From: Kryptolebias marmoratus
Lineage: Eukaryota > Chordata > Actinopteri > Cyprinodontiformes > Rivulidae
DNA: 64,000 nt
Assembly: GCF_001649575.2 (NCBI RefSeq)
Contig: NC_051431.1
Location: 2,010,048 to 2,074,047 of the forward strand
Direction: 5' to 3'
The notes beneath the pieces are model-generated. The model was given only the letters and a program-made list of their open reading frames with translations. It was not told the DNA's origin and ran no database searches. This document shows positions 33,670 through 45,900 of this stretch, one piece after another. The translations under genes and the position numbers were made by a program. How positions within the stretch are numbered: position 1 is the stretch's first letter; the number at the start of each line of letters is the position of its first letter.

Positions 33670-34215
33670 GCTTTGCACCGACTGTACATCTGCAACTGAT
33701 TACCTGTTGGTGTCAGTCCAATTCAAGATGTCCGCCACAGCTAATCGTCCTTAGCCCACATGGAAAGGGCCGTACAGATGTTCAGCTAAAATGCGGTGCA
33801 GTTGGAGCTGACGGTCATTCACAACACATAAGATTGCACATAATGACGTTTTTAAAGGTTTTTCATTATAAGATCATCTTTGTGTAAAACATGAAAGGTT
33901 GTGGGCGATATGCATTCCTTAAAAGAATGTTAGACCTTTAATTTTAGGACCGACTCATGCCTGACTTTCACCTTAAACCTCATATTTTTCACCTGTTTCC
34001 AGCGGCAGTGGATGATGCTCAGCTACTAACACACCAAAATTAACTGAGTTAGAGTTAGAGCATCCTAAATCATTGACTCCAAACTTACTCCATTGTAGAC
34101 GTTGGTTACTTTCTGCAAGTTTTACTAGAATTTGACCAGTGGTTCATAAGATATTTTGCTAACAGACACATAGACATGGGGAAAAACCACCTTTCAGCAG
34201 CAGACAGTAAATATC
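33670..34215. repeat. Two family A copies in opposite orientation
   Basis: The left copy is reversed: TTCAAGATGTCCGCCACAGC near 33722 and GGGCGATATGCATTCCTTAA near 33904. The right copy is forward: a CTCAGCTACTAACACACCAA block near 34017 and AAGATATTTTGCTAACAGAC near 34147. The two meet head to head, with their core ends facing inward. Confidence 0.65.
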
Positions 34216-35444
34216 CTGCCTGCGTTGAGCTCCTTCGGTAAAATGTTTTATGTTTTAAAGTCAAAATGTGGCTTTTTATTTTTAGCAACAGCTAAATTAG
34301 CACATTTACGTTTCATTTTTCTTCAATTTCTTCTGTAAACTTGTGGAGTTTGTCTCATGTCGTTGTGTTTTGTTGGGGTCTGCTGCAGTCCTGTCTGCTT
34401 CATCATCACATAAAAAGCTCCGTAATGCTTCGCTGTTATTTCCTCCAGGGAGGGGGGCTAAGTGCACAGCTGCCCCTCCTCCCACCACTGACATTTACTC
34501 CGTGTTATTTTCCAGTGTTTTAGGTGTAGAGACGGCGGTGAGGTGGGATTATTTTCTTGCAGGGAACACGGAGTAAAAGGTCAGGAAGGGAGTTGGACAA
34601 AAAGGGACGACTAAGACGAGAAAAACTGCCTAAACTGGGCATCATTTTAATATTTCTGAACCTCTTTGTCCACGAATTGATCAGAGGGTGTAAAGTTAAT
34701 GACTTATACACAATTTATGCTGTGTGGAGGGGGGAGGGTGTTTGCCTTTTTCATTTTGTGTGATCATTGGGGGCTTTTTAACGACACCAGGCTTCGATGG
34801 GACCAACATGGTCAGCTGATCTGGTTCACAAACCATCAAAAATCTTCAATATTTTCCTGGATAATATATAACCAAACCAAATACCTTCGAATATCAGCAT
34901 GAAAGGACGTTAAACCATGACTTTAAGGACACAGCTGTGCAGATAAATGTGACATTATTTAAACTATCACAATTAAGAGAAGTTGTAATAATAAACCACT
35001 CAGGTTGTCCTTTCTTTTGTTGAAAACTAAACTATCATAAGACCATATATTATCATTTTGATGATGTGACGTCACATAAATACATGTCTGAGTTTACCCC
35101 CCCTCCTTTGGCTGTGATCTCAGACAGCTTGTTGAGGACGTGGCTCTGATTCCCAGTGGGACCAGTCATGCATACAAACACGTATCCCCCCATCGTCAGC
35201 CTGGAGACGAGCACCAAATGGCATTTTTTATGTCCCGTGGGCACATCTGCTCTTCTGACAGCAAACATTGTTCGTGTTTTCCATCCGTGCAACAAAGGAG
35301 AATATTAAAAAAATGTATAAAACTGTTATGATTGTTGTTTATTGGTTAAACTGCAAACATCCACAGCTTATTCTGAAGCACAATCCACTGTATGTTGTAT
35401 TAGAGACAATAAGTTTTTCAAAAATGGTGGATTTAAAGCAAATA

Positions 35445-35740
35445 TATCCCTTTCATGCATGAATTATGATAACTTCAGCCAGGATTTATTCCTGTAGTGT
35501 TTTTCTTTCTCTTATGGCATAAAAAGAGGATGGAAAGAAGACTTATTTTCTCAAATCCAAGATGGATTTGAGAAAATTTTGTTGCACTTGCAGTGGATAG
35601 AAAGCATATTGCATTATCTACTTATGTCCACTGTGGTGGTCAGTGCAGAATTATAATATATAACCTATACATAAACAAAAAAAATGGCTTTTAAATAGCT
35701 TTCCACTGCAGTAACCATTATACATGAAAGCGATATGCCG
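35445..35740. mobile_element. Palindromic MITE with a perfect central-region hairpin
   Basis: The left end TATCCCTTTCATGCATGAAT near 35447 is mirrored by the right end ATTATACATGAAAGCGATA near 35718 (reverse complement TATCGCTTTCATGTATAAT). Near the middle lies a perfect inverted repeat: 15-base arms at 35545-35559 and 35563-35577 with a three-base AGA loop. Length and lack of coding sequence fit a non-autonomous DNA transposon. Confidence 0.55.
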
Positions 35741-36094
35741 CTTTGTACTTTTTTTCTTCATATTTAATGCTAACTAGCAACTACAACAGTGATGTAAAAA
35801 AAGCAGCAGACCAAATGTTTTTTGGCTGAATGTTTGGTGGTTTTACGCTAGAACGAAGGTCTGCAACGTTTGCAAACAAAAGATCCATTTCTGCTCCTTC
35901 TCTCACTAAATAAAACTGATCCAGAGCTGCAAAAACATGCTTGAGGTTTTAAATAAATTCATAAAACTATTGCTTATTAAAAGTTAAAGATCTCTAATAA
36001 ATTATGGACATTTATTGGTAGTTTTACATGTTTGGACAAAAACTCTCAAATATTTACACTGAATTATGCACGTTCATGTGAGTTTGTAAATATA

Positions 36095-36260
36095 AACAAC
36101 CCTAATTATGAAAAGGTTGGGACGCTGTGTAAAGTTTAAATAAACCTTGCTGTAGTTTTTAAATCTCATAAACCCAGTTTTATTCATAATGGATCATAGT
36201 GATTGTAAAAATACAACATAATGAAGATTTAATCAAACCTATAGATCAGGCAGTGCTGTG
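36095..36260 (+). repeat. Dispersed repeat (ACAACCCTAATT family)
   Basis: Starts ACAACCCTAATTATGAAAAG and continues GTTGGGACGCTGTGTAAAG, then AATCTCATAAACCCA. The same opening words occur at 45421, where another element has inserted into it. Confidence 0.55.
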
Positions 36261-36975
36261 CAAATTAAAACGTTTTATTAAGAATTTGCAATAGATACCC
36301 TCAATAAGAATTGCTACATATTTAAACCGAGAAAGTCAGTAATCCTTATTTTGAGTTATTTTTTAACTAAAGTTTCATTTTCTTTTCATGGATGCATCTA
36401 AACCTGACAAGAAATCTCACCTCTTTTCCTCCTTTTTGTGTTCTTTTTTTAAGGAAGTTATTTTTATCACTGTAGCTGTCAGAGGGACAAAGATAAAAGA
36501 AAAGGGTCTCATCTTTTTGTTTGAGTTCCACCGTTTAAAAAAAGACCAACATCAGAGAATTTTTATTTTTAGCTGTGCTGCTGTAAAACGCTCCGGCGAT
36601 TCCAAGTAGAGTTTAAAGACTCCTGATTAAAAGTGACTGTTTCAATCCTTTTCTTCCCTTTAGTTAACTTTATCTGTGTTGAATGTGGTTTATAAAGTAT
36701 CTGCTGACGTGTGGGGTCAGAATTGAATTATCAGCTGTGAACAGATCAGCATCTCACCTCAACACTTCTTTTTTTTGTGCATTAGTTTACTGTTTATTTA
36801 TACATTGAGATTACTCCTCCTTGTTTCAGCACCTCATGGATTTCGAGATTGTTTTGCAAAAATAAAACAATGTAAATGTCATTTATGTTTGTGACCAGAT
36901 CCCTTTTCCCCAGACATCGACAGGCCGTAACTTTTCCTCCGATCATGCTTTGTGTGCTGCAGGGCGGCGGGCGCG

Positions 36976-39900
36976 ATGGCTAATGCCTCCCCGGACCTGG
37001 ACAACGCGGAAGCCCAGCGCCAGCTCAACAACAACAACCGACCAATCAGCTCTGGGTTCTGGGAGACGGAGTGCACAAGCTCCAAGCTGTTCGAGTGCTC
37101 CCGAATCAAGGCTCTGGCAGGTCAGAGGTCACGCGTGCACCCACAGACACAGACAGCTGGAACTGTGAGTTTTATCCACGTTTAAGGCAGAAAATTACAT
37201 GTTCTGTAAAGATGCAGAGTGAATCCTGAGCGCTGAGTGATTTGGCTGAAATGTGTTAGTGCAGTGCTCACACAAGAGCTCCATCTCAGACAATACAGGC
37301 CTCAGTTAGGAGGTTAAAGGTTAAAGGTCATGACAGGGCAATTAGAAAGAAACTGGACAAGTATGGCTTGTTTGGAAGGGCTGCAGGAGATAACCTCTTT
37401 TCTCTAAAAACAACATGGCAGCACGACAGGTTTATCTGAAGGAACCGCAAGACTTCTGGACCAGAACCAGACCAAAGGACAGACACTTACCCATAATGCA
37501 CTGCAGCAAACAGCTCCTCCCAGCTGTCAGCACGGTGGTGGAGGGCTGATGGTTTGGGCTGATTCTGGAGTCAGATGTGAGGCCATCTGTCCGACCAAAC
37601 AGGACAATGATCCCAAACACAGCAGCTAATCTACAACAGAACGGTCCAGAACCAGAACCTCTTCTGTGGTGGGACCTTCAGAGAGCTGAGTGGGCCAAAA
37701 CTCCTTCACAAGAGACTGATAAAGTCTTACAGAAAACCAGTAGAAATGATCTATAACTTGGATTTAAATGTGTTATTCTAAAGGAGTATGTTATAGTTGA
37801 CAGTATTGAGCATCAAGTAGATCCTTCTTTTCCCAACCCGTTGACAACAAGTTTATTTCTTCATCTTCTTCAGATGAAAGAGATGCGGTGCAGAAGAAAA
37901 CTTTCACAAAGTGGGTCAACTCTCACCTGGCCAGAGTGTCCTGTCGCATCGCCGACCTCTACAACGACCTGAGGGATGGATACATGCTCACCAGACTGCT
38001 GGAAGTCCTCAGTGGAGAGCTGCTGGTGGGAAAACACACACACACACCTGTTTGGCAATAAAAAGGCTCTCTGTTCTAATTTAGCACTTATTTGTCCTGA
38101 TAAATCAGGGTTAGAATATGGATATAGTCCGCTTTAGGAGGAAAGGTTATTCTTGCAAGAAAAATGCGTGCGTGCAAAGTTTATATTTGCTCTTCCCTTC
38201 ATTTTGGAAATATAACACATTAAATTGAACTTCAGAATTTTCTGGACGTAATTGTCTTTCTTTTGATATTTTAACATCAATGGCAGTATGTGTCTGCTGA
38301 TGCTTGTGCTCCGTGATGCTGCGTGCAGAAAGTGTAACGTGGGTCATTAATTCCTCTGTTCTTCTCAAGCCGAGACCTACAAGGGGTCGCATGCGGATCC
38401 ACAGCCTGGAAAACGTCGACAAAGCCCTGCAGTTCCTTAAAGAGCAAAGGGTTCACCTGGAAAATGTTGGTTCTCACGACATCGTGGACGGAAACCACCG
38501 CCTCACGTTGGGCCTCATCTGGACTATTATTCTACGCTTCCAGGTAAACCAGTACATATAAAAGATTCATCAGGCTTGGTCTTGATTGACACATAGCCTG
38601 TAGAACACTATTTACAGTTTGTACTAGACAAATAAGACGGTACAATAACATAAATTTATCTGTATTATGTCACAGTGAAGGAATCAGGAGACAAATCCTA
38701 CGTTGCTGCACCTCCCCGTTTGTTTTTCTGTTCCCGCTTCTAGGAAAGTTATTGTCTGCTTAAAAATAATAAATGTTTAAACTTAGAATTTGTTTTTTAT
38801 CCTGTTGTACCAAACTTGTACAGAATTGTATCTTAGGCGTAGGGTTACACGTCTATTAGAGAAGTTTCCAAATCTGTGAACGATTTAGGGTTAAAGGGTA
38901 AATTCTCCCAGTGTAATTTTATTGGGCTACAGTTGCTTTCTGTTTGTTAGAATTACCCTGATCTTCCTCTTATTGGAAACAACAGAAACTGAGCTGTAAC
39001 CTTCAACATTTACACAAATTAAATTAAATTAAATCACTTTCCTTTGTGTGAACCAGTTGTACCAAAACATCCTCATTCTGGACACTCATTTAAAAGGGCA
39101 CAATCTTTGCATACTGGGCTCAAACAGAAGTCTCACTGTGGGAAAGAGATATCCGAACATTTTTCTCTTTAATAATAAAAAAAGGAAAATGCACCACAGC
39201 AAAATCATCCTTCAGCTTCATATAATGGTCCAATCATTCATACAGCACATACAGACCACTCCCTTGGGTTACACATACTACAGCGTAATTTTATTAGCAG
39301 CGTAGTTTAATGTGTTGTCCTGCAGGTAGTTGAGCCGATCATGACAATACTGAGCTCCGTGAATATCACAGAATAATGCTGTCTAAGCACTGTGTGCCCA
39401 GGCAGCAGTGAGTTCAGGTTGGACTCACATGAACCGAACTGATCCTGTATCACTGCATCTCACTGGGCTGCGACTGTCAGTTTCCTAAATGTCTCCTCAC
39501 ATGAGCTGCAGGGCCTCGCTCTCGTGTCGTAGAAACTTGGAACAGTCACAGCCGTGGTGAGCATCTGGAAACCATCTTGTCGAGGGTTGGTGACCTATGA
39601 AACCAAATTGTTTTGTCTCATTGGAGGCAAAATACATTGCAGTCAAAGTGAGACATTTTAAGACACTTTGTGACTAAACTGCAACAAATGAATTTGCGCA
39701 TCATTTGCAGGAATGTCATAAATTGACATTTATTCACAGTTACATACGTCGCAAATGTGTCGTATGTATGAATTTAGTGAGACCGCAGCAGAAAATGTAG
39801 GCATTGTCTCACAGCTTTCCTGTAATTTTGAGTCTCTAACTAGTTTTCTGCAGTTCGGTCCAGCTGACATGAAGGTGGTGTCTCACTGAGGGGACAGCGG

Positions 39901-42900
39901 ACGAGTTGGAGACTCAAAATTGCAGGAAAATTCTGAGAAAATACACAAATATTCTGTTGTGTTCTCACTAAATGTCAAGTGTTTGCAAGGAAGTGACCAC
40001 CAAGCTGTGAAGATGCATTTTGAGCACCCAGTTTTTAAAAATCAGGGCTTATTTTGTTTGCACGGCTTGAAAAATTGTTTTCTTGGCACATTATTTTGTT
40101 GCCCACGTGAGTAAAGACGTGAGACAGTGTGGCAGGAATATTTGTACTGAATGTTTGTTCATATGTTGTTGTTGACGGGTGGCATTCAGGCTTTATCTAA
40201 CAAACATGGCTGCAGCTTTCACACACTGACGGTGTGGAAGCTGAAATATTCTTCCCCAAACTGAATGACTGGGAGATCAAATGCTTGTGTACCAGCAGTC
40301 ACAATCAGATATTTTGTTCTTTAAATTGAATAAAAAAGACGTTTTTTTAAGCAACCTTTATGACTCTCACCTCATCTAAACTGACACAAATAATCAAGCA
40401 ATCACAATTATTTAAGAAAATGATGATTGTGTCTGCGTAACTGTAATAATTGTCTACAACTGCTGTATAAAAACAGTTTGTTAAAACTAAGAGAATTGAC
40501 ATAATCCTGCTGTTGATGCTGCACGTTGGCCAGGTACAGTTCTTGTTCTGACAGCCATCTGCATTCATTCTCAAAAAAGCCTGTATTTATGTGGATTTGG
40601 TAAATTATTACATACTGCATCAGGAAAAAAAAAAAATACACAAATGGCTTCCCACAGGATGATTTCAAATCACGCAATTTATGACGTAACTGCTTGCCGT
40701 ACTTCCGCTTCTCTTGCTTTTACGTGTTATTCTGAAGCAGCTTTGTTTTCTGCAGAGTTCTTCAAACAGTGTTTTTATACTTCTTTTCTGACGTTGCAAT
40801 TAACAGAATGCAGTTTAATAAAACATGCAGCCTCCTCAGGATGGGAGCGTTTATCATCTGTGACTGTTGTATTCATCATACTTTAATATACATCTAAAAC
40901 ATATACACCATGATGGTTTAAATACACGAATACATGTACCATTACGCCCCTAATATGTTAATACAGCTGTCTATGCCACTACAAATATATTATCATTGTT
41001 TGGCTCTCCTTAGCATGATTATTGTTTTTTGAAACACAGTATAAACCTACTTGTTCTGATCATTTGTGTCTTTTTAAAAGCTTCCTTTTAAATATATTGA
41101 GGCTGTTTCCACACTGAATTTGTTATATCCTGAGCCTTCTTTTACATCTAGTTTATTTGCATTGTTTAAACCCAAAATCTTCCAGATGAGTAATGAAGAA
41201 ATTGGGACCTGAGCACAAAAGAATGTGCAGTTAATTGTTTTATTTTTGTTTTTGTGTAAACGGAGGTTATCGTCTGGATAGGCAGCGGTTCCTGTTGTCC
41301 TGCCACGCTCTGTCTCTGCTCGTCTCTGGCTCTTTTCCCCCCTTTCCTGCCCTCCTCTGAGGTGAAAGTGAGAGTTTGCTTTGCCAGGTCAGCAGATAGG
41401 GCCGAACCACTGCAGTAACTGCACACGAGCAGAGGGGAGAGAGGGTGAGACAGAGAGAGAGGGGGAGAGGATTGACAGGAAAAGAAGAGGTAAACCTAAC
41501 GCATTTACAGAGCCAAACGCAAATAATAACACTCCGTTATTATTTGCAGAAACCTTGGTGATAATCTTGCGCCCGGCTGGCTGAGTGACCTTGTTTTGTG
41601 TGCAGTTTACTGCTTACATGGTAAAACTGAGTGGTGACACATCGATCAGGCTTTACCGTCTTATTGACCAGATCTATGGATTGCTTTTCGAATACAGACA
41701 ACATTGTTTACTTTAGACACAGCTGTGTGTATTTATTCATCAGGGAAACGTTCCCAGTGTGTTATGTGTTCTTTATATAACCTTGTTGTTCCTCCCTCTT
41801 ATGTTTTTATACCATTTTTATATAATTACAACAAACAAAAGCACTGTCATCTTATATGACCCTAATATTGGATCCTTCTCTCATTTAGAACAACTCTTCT
41901 TTGTTTAACATCAGCAAAGATCTAAATAAAAGTATATTCTACCTGTTTATTTGGGTCAGGATTAAGGCTAAATGATTGGATATTGAATTTACAGTTAAAC
42001 GTGTTAGTGGAAATAGACAAATCGATGCACAATTTAAATTTTAGTGCCAATATAATTTATGCTTGAGATAAAATGCTGGGAGCTGAAAATTGCTGAAGAA
42101 TCTAAAAATCGAGTTATTAAAGCTAAAAGGAGCAAAACGCTAACTACGAACTAAGAGTAACAAACGAGCTAAAACCTAAAAGTAGTAAAGCATTAGTTGA
42201 AAGCTAAAACTAACAAAATGCATGCTAAAAGTAGCAGAAGAAGACTAAAATAGAGCAAAGAGAATAATAGTTTTTTAGGAAATGAAAGAGATCTCGATGT
42301 TTTTCTCTGGGGAAAACATTTCTAAATAAAGTTAAATATTTTGAAAAGTATAAAAGTTACAAAAATCTAAAGCCATAGCAGCCATCTCCTGAAAGAGCCG
42401 AACGTTTTGATGTCTGAACGGTTCAAACAGCAGAGTATGCAGAAGTAGTGACGCTGATTGTGTTCCTGGTCCACATGCTGTGTTTACTGTCATGATCTCA
42501 TCCTAAATATTTAAAATTTACCCGTTTCAAGACAGACTAATGCTTTAATCCAAGTCCTGAAGCCTGTGTAATTCTGTTTGTTTGCACCTGCTTCACATCA
42601 ACAGCTCAGCCTTATGTTCAGCTTCAGTCTTAGTGTTTTCAAGAGATAAATTGTGAGCTTGTGTGTCTGTGTGTGACGAAGGCAGCAGCTGATTTCACAA
42701 TTACCTTGTATCATGTGACTTTGAAGTGATTTGTTGGATGTCAGCGTCACCAATCGTTGTTCTCAGGAGGCACATGGCGCTCCGCGACTTATACCTGGAA
42801 AACCCCAGATTGTGTTGCTTCTTTCTTTAAGCCATTAGGTCAAGTGTGAAGCGTTCACATTATCACCAAAGGTCTTCGAGGCAGACACTCTGTTCTCCAG

Positions 42901-45900
42901 AAGAAACACTAAATGCATGATTTGTTGTGTTCAGATCCAGGTGATCAAAATAAACACAGCGGACAACAGAGAAACTCGCTCTGCTAAGGATGCTCTGCTG
43001 CTCTGGTGCCAGATGAAGACTGCAGGGTGAGGCGTGACACAAAGAGCCACCAAACCCTCAGCTTACCGTTGTTTAACAGCTTTGTTGTTGGTAATTCTAC
43101 GGTTGAAGTTGTAAAGTCTTGTTTTATCCTCCAGGTATCCTGAGGTCAACATTCAGAACTTCACCACCTGCTGGAGAGACGGTCTCGCCTTCAACGCCCT
43201 CATACACAGACACAGGTGGGAAAAGTTTTCTGGGGTTTCTTATTTGTTACAGCCATGAGTTTTATGTCAGAATCTTTTCTGTGCCCTTCAGACCTGACCT
43301 AATAGAGTTCCACAAGCTGACCCGGTCCAATGCAACCCACAACCTCCAGCAAGCCTTTAACGTCGCCGAGCAGCACCTGGGTCTCACCAAACTCCTGGAC
43401 CCGGAGGGTGAGAACGGTTAGGGACGGTTAGCCGTCGGATCGTTCAGACTGCTATCTGTAACACCGTTTTCTTGTTTGCAGATGTGAACACCGAGAACCC
43501 CGATGAAAAGTCCATCATCACATACGTGGTCGCCTATTACCACTATTTCTCCAAGATGAAGGCTCTTATTGTGGAGGGGAAGAGAGTCGGCAAGGTAACG
43601 GACGGGCTTTTCCACCTGTGCATACAGTCAGTTTTTTTCCACCGCAAGAAATGAACCACAGGATTTGAGCTGATATGACTTTGACAGCTGAAGAGTGAGC
43701 AGTGTGGACAGAATAAAAGAAGCTTTCCTTGAAGGAATAAATACGTTTTCTGCCTTTCATGCCAAAGATTTAAACAGAGATCTAACATGATCTGTTTGCA
43801 ATTTAGCAATTTTTGTGTTTGCAGAGATTGATTAGCTGTGGCGGACATTTTGAATGAGGTTGATCTTAAAGGTTAATTAGCTGTAGATGTACATCAGTTG
43901 ATCACTTCCTGAAAGTTTCATTAAAATACGTCCTGTGGTTCATGAGATATTTTGCTAACAGACAGACACAGACACGAGCATTTATCCGATCATCCACCTT
44001 TTAAGGTGGCAGACAATAATTATTAATTGACGTTGCAGATAAATAAGAATGCTACTCAAAAAAATCTGCAAAAGAATAAGAAATACATGAGAAAGTTCCT
44101 GTAGATAATAAACTGTACTGAGTTTGACTCACTAAAGGATTTAAATAAACATGAAAATACAGAATCAAAAGACAAAAACAGCATTTTCTTTTCTATTTAT
44201 GTATAATTATGTCTTTGTTTTAAATAAATGTTTTTGTACGAACATAAATTGTTATATTATTTATGATTTTTAAAAATATTTTCATTATTTTTTGTGTCTC
44301 TCTGTGGTTTCCTTTAGAAGCAGCAATGAGGAAAAAAGCTAAATGAAGTAACATTAAACAAATAAATATCTTTAATTAGAAATAAAACCAAAATTCTAAT
44401 AATATAAATAAAAGATGCAAAAATGAAGGAGAATGATTTGTTTTTATTATTTGGCACTTGTTGTTCCTATTTCCACATGAAGCAGTGTTATTTATTAAAT
44501 AATGAAACTGTTGTTTGGTGCTTTGGACTTTAAGCTACTGGATCATTTGCAGAAGTTAGAAGTTGCAGACCTCAAAGCATAAAAAGATTTATTTTTTCTT
44601 ATTTTTTACATCTGCTTCTTGTTCTCTGAGTCCTTTCTTTCTCTTCCTCAGGTGTTGGACAACTGCATAGAGGCGGAGAAGATAGTCAACCGTTACGAGG
44701 CTCTGGCGTCAGACCTGCTGGACTGGATCGAGAAGACCATCGCAGTCATCAGCAATCAGAAATTTGCCAACTCACTGACCGGAGTTCAGCAGCAGCTGCA
44801 GGCGTTCACCACCTACTGCACTATAGAGAAGCCCATCAAGTGTGTTCACCCATTTAACAACTTTAAAACATTTCACAGATGTGTTCCGATCGCACAGCGA
44901 AGAGCTGCTTAAAGATGAGGCGACGTTGTGACTTTAAATCACAAACAGAGTTTCTTGTTTCCTGTCCAGGTTTCAGGAGAAAGGGAATCTCGAAGTCCTT
45001 CTTTTTACCATCCAAAGCAAACTCAGAGCCAATAACCAGAAACCTTACGTGCCTCATGATGGGAAGCTCATCTCAGACATCAATAAGGTCGCCCATCCAT
45101 CAGCTGCGAAGTTTAAAGTACTTTTACTTTTCCTTCTTTTATCAAACATGTTTTTTTTTTTGGTTTAGGCTTGGGAGCGGCTGGAGAAGGCGGAGCATGA
45201 GAGGGGTGTAGCTCTGCGGAAGGAGCTGATCCGTCAGGAGAAGCTGGAGCTGTTGGCTCAGCGCTTCGACCACAAAACAACCATGAGGCAAGCGTGGCTC
45301 AACGAGAACCAGAGGCTTGTATCTCAGGTAGGGAAACGCTTCTGCTGTGACCCTGTGCAGCTCAAACTTCAGTTTCCTCTTCCAGGGAAGATGGGGAACT
45401 AAACAAAGAAAAGTTTAATGACAACCCTAATTCTGGCAAATTTGAGATGTTGTGTAAATCAGACCCTCCAGGATTTCGCGATGTTGCGATCGCAACTATT
45501 AACACAAAATTAAGCAAACCCCGCAAAATCGCAACTTTTATAAACTTTGCCCAAAACACCACAACTTTCCCGCAACTTTAACCCAATATTTATTGTTTCT
45601 AAAGCGATTCGCCACCGTTTCTGCGGTCTAGTCTCTTCTTTGTGGGTTTGTGTAGCGTGGAATACAAAATAACCCCAAATAACTCAGGAAGAAGACACGT
45701 GACATCACTTCCTGTTAACNNNNNNNNNNNNNNNNNNNNNNNNNNNNNNNNNNNNNNNNNNNNNNNNNNNNNNNNNNNNNNNNNNNNNNNNNNNNNNNNN
45801 NNNNNNNNNNNNNNNNNNNNNNNNNNNNNNNNNNNNNNNNNNNNNNNNNNNNNNNNNNNNNNNNNNNNNNNNNNNNNNNNNNNNNNNNNNNNNNNNNNNN

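Larger units (their letters stand above)
28388..36962 (+). other. sptbn4 5' intron (contents)
   Basis: An 8.6 kb intron between the probable non-coding exon and the first coding exon. It contains a LINE-derived remnant (29040-29700), family A copies (29720-30075 reversed, 31868-32175, and an opposed pair at 33670-34215), a family B element (30393-30780), two GT microsatellites, a palindromic MITE (35445-35740) and another dispersed repeat (36095-36260). No further gene is supported. Confidence 0.5.
38544..42934 (+). other. sptbn4 intron 3 (contents)
   Basis: 4.4 kb between the end of CH1 and the start of CH2. It contains a region with opposed repeat arms (39600-39940) and a family B element (42060-42470). 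The rest, including 40300-41800, is AT-rich with no gene or recognised repeat, apart from a GA-rich patch near 41430-41490. Confidence 0.55.
36976..43594 (+). other. sptbn4: sptbn4 coding exons 1-7: actin-binding tandem CH domains
   Basis: Residues 1-291. After a variable N-terminal tail (1-42), the spectrin signature [19 protein letters not shown] (49-67) opens CH1. [20 protein letters not shown] and the GSHDIVDGN block follow in exon 3. CH2 begins in exon 4 ([13 protein letters not shown]) and includes [20 protein letters not shown]. The last exon encodes [19 protein letters not shown], the helix that leads into spectrin repeat 1. Against human, these exons are nearly invariant except for the tail and a few positions such as [17 protein letters not shown]. 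Intron positions (157/158, 291/292) fall at domain borders. Confidence 0.92.

Noticed and set aside
37600..37630. Tc1-like QDNDPKHSS motif as evidence of an active transposase
   Set aside because: Frames on both sides are broken by stops and shifts; the element is a relic.
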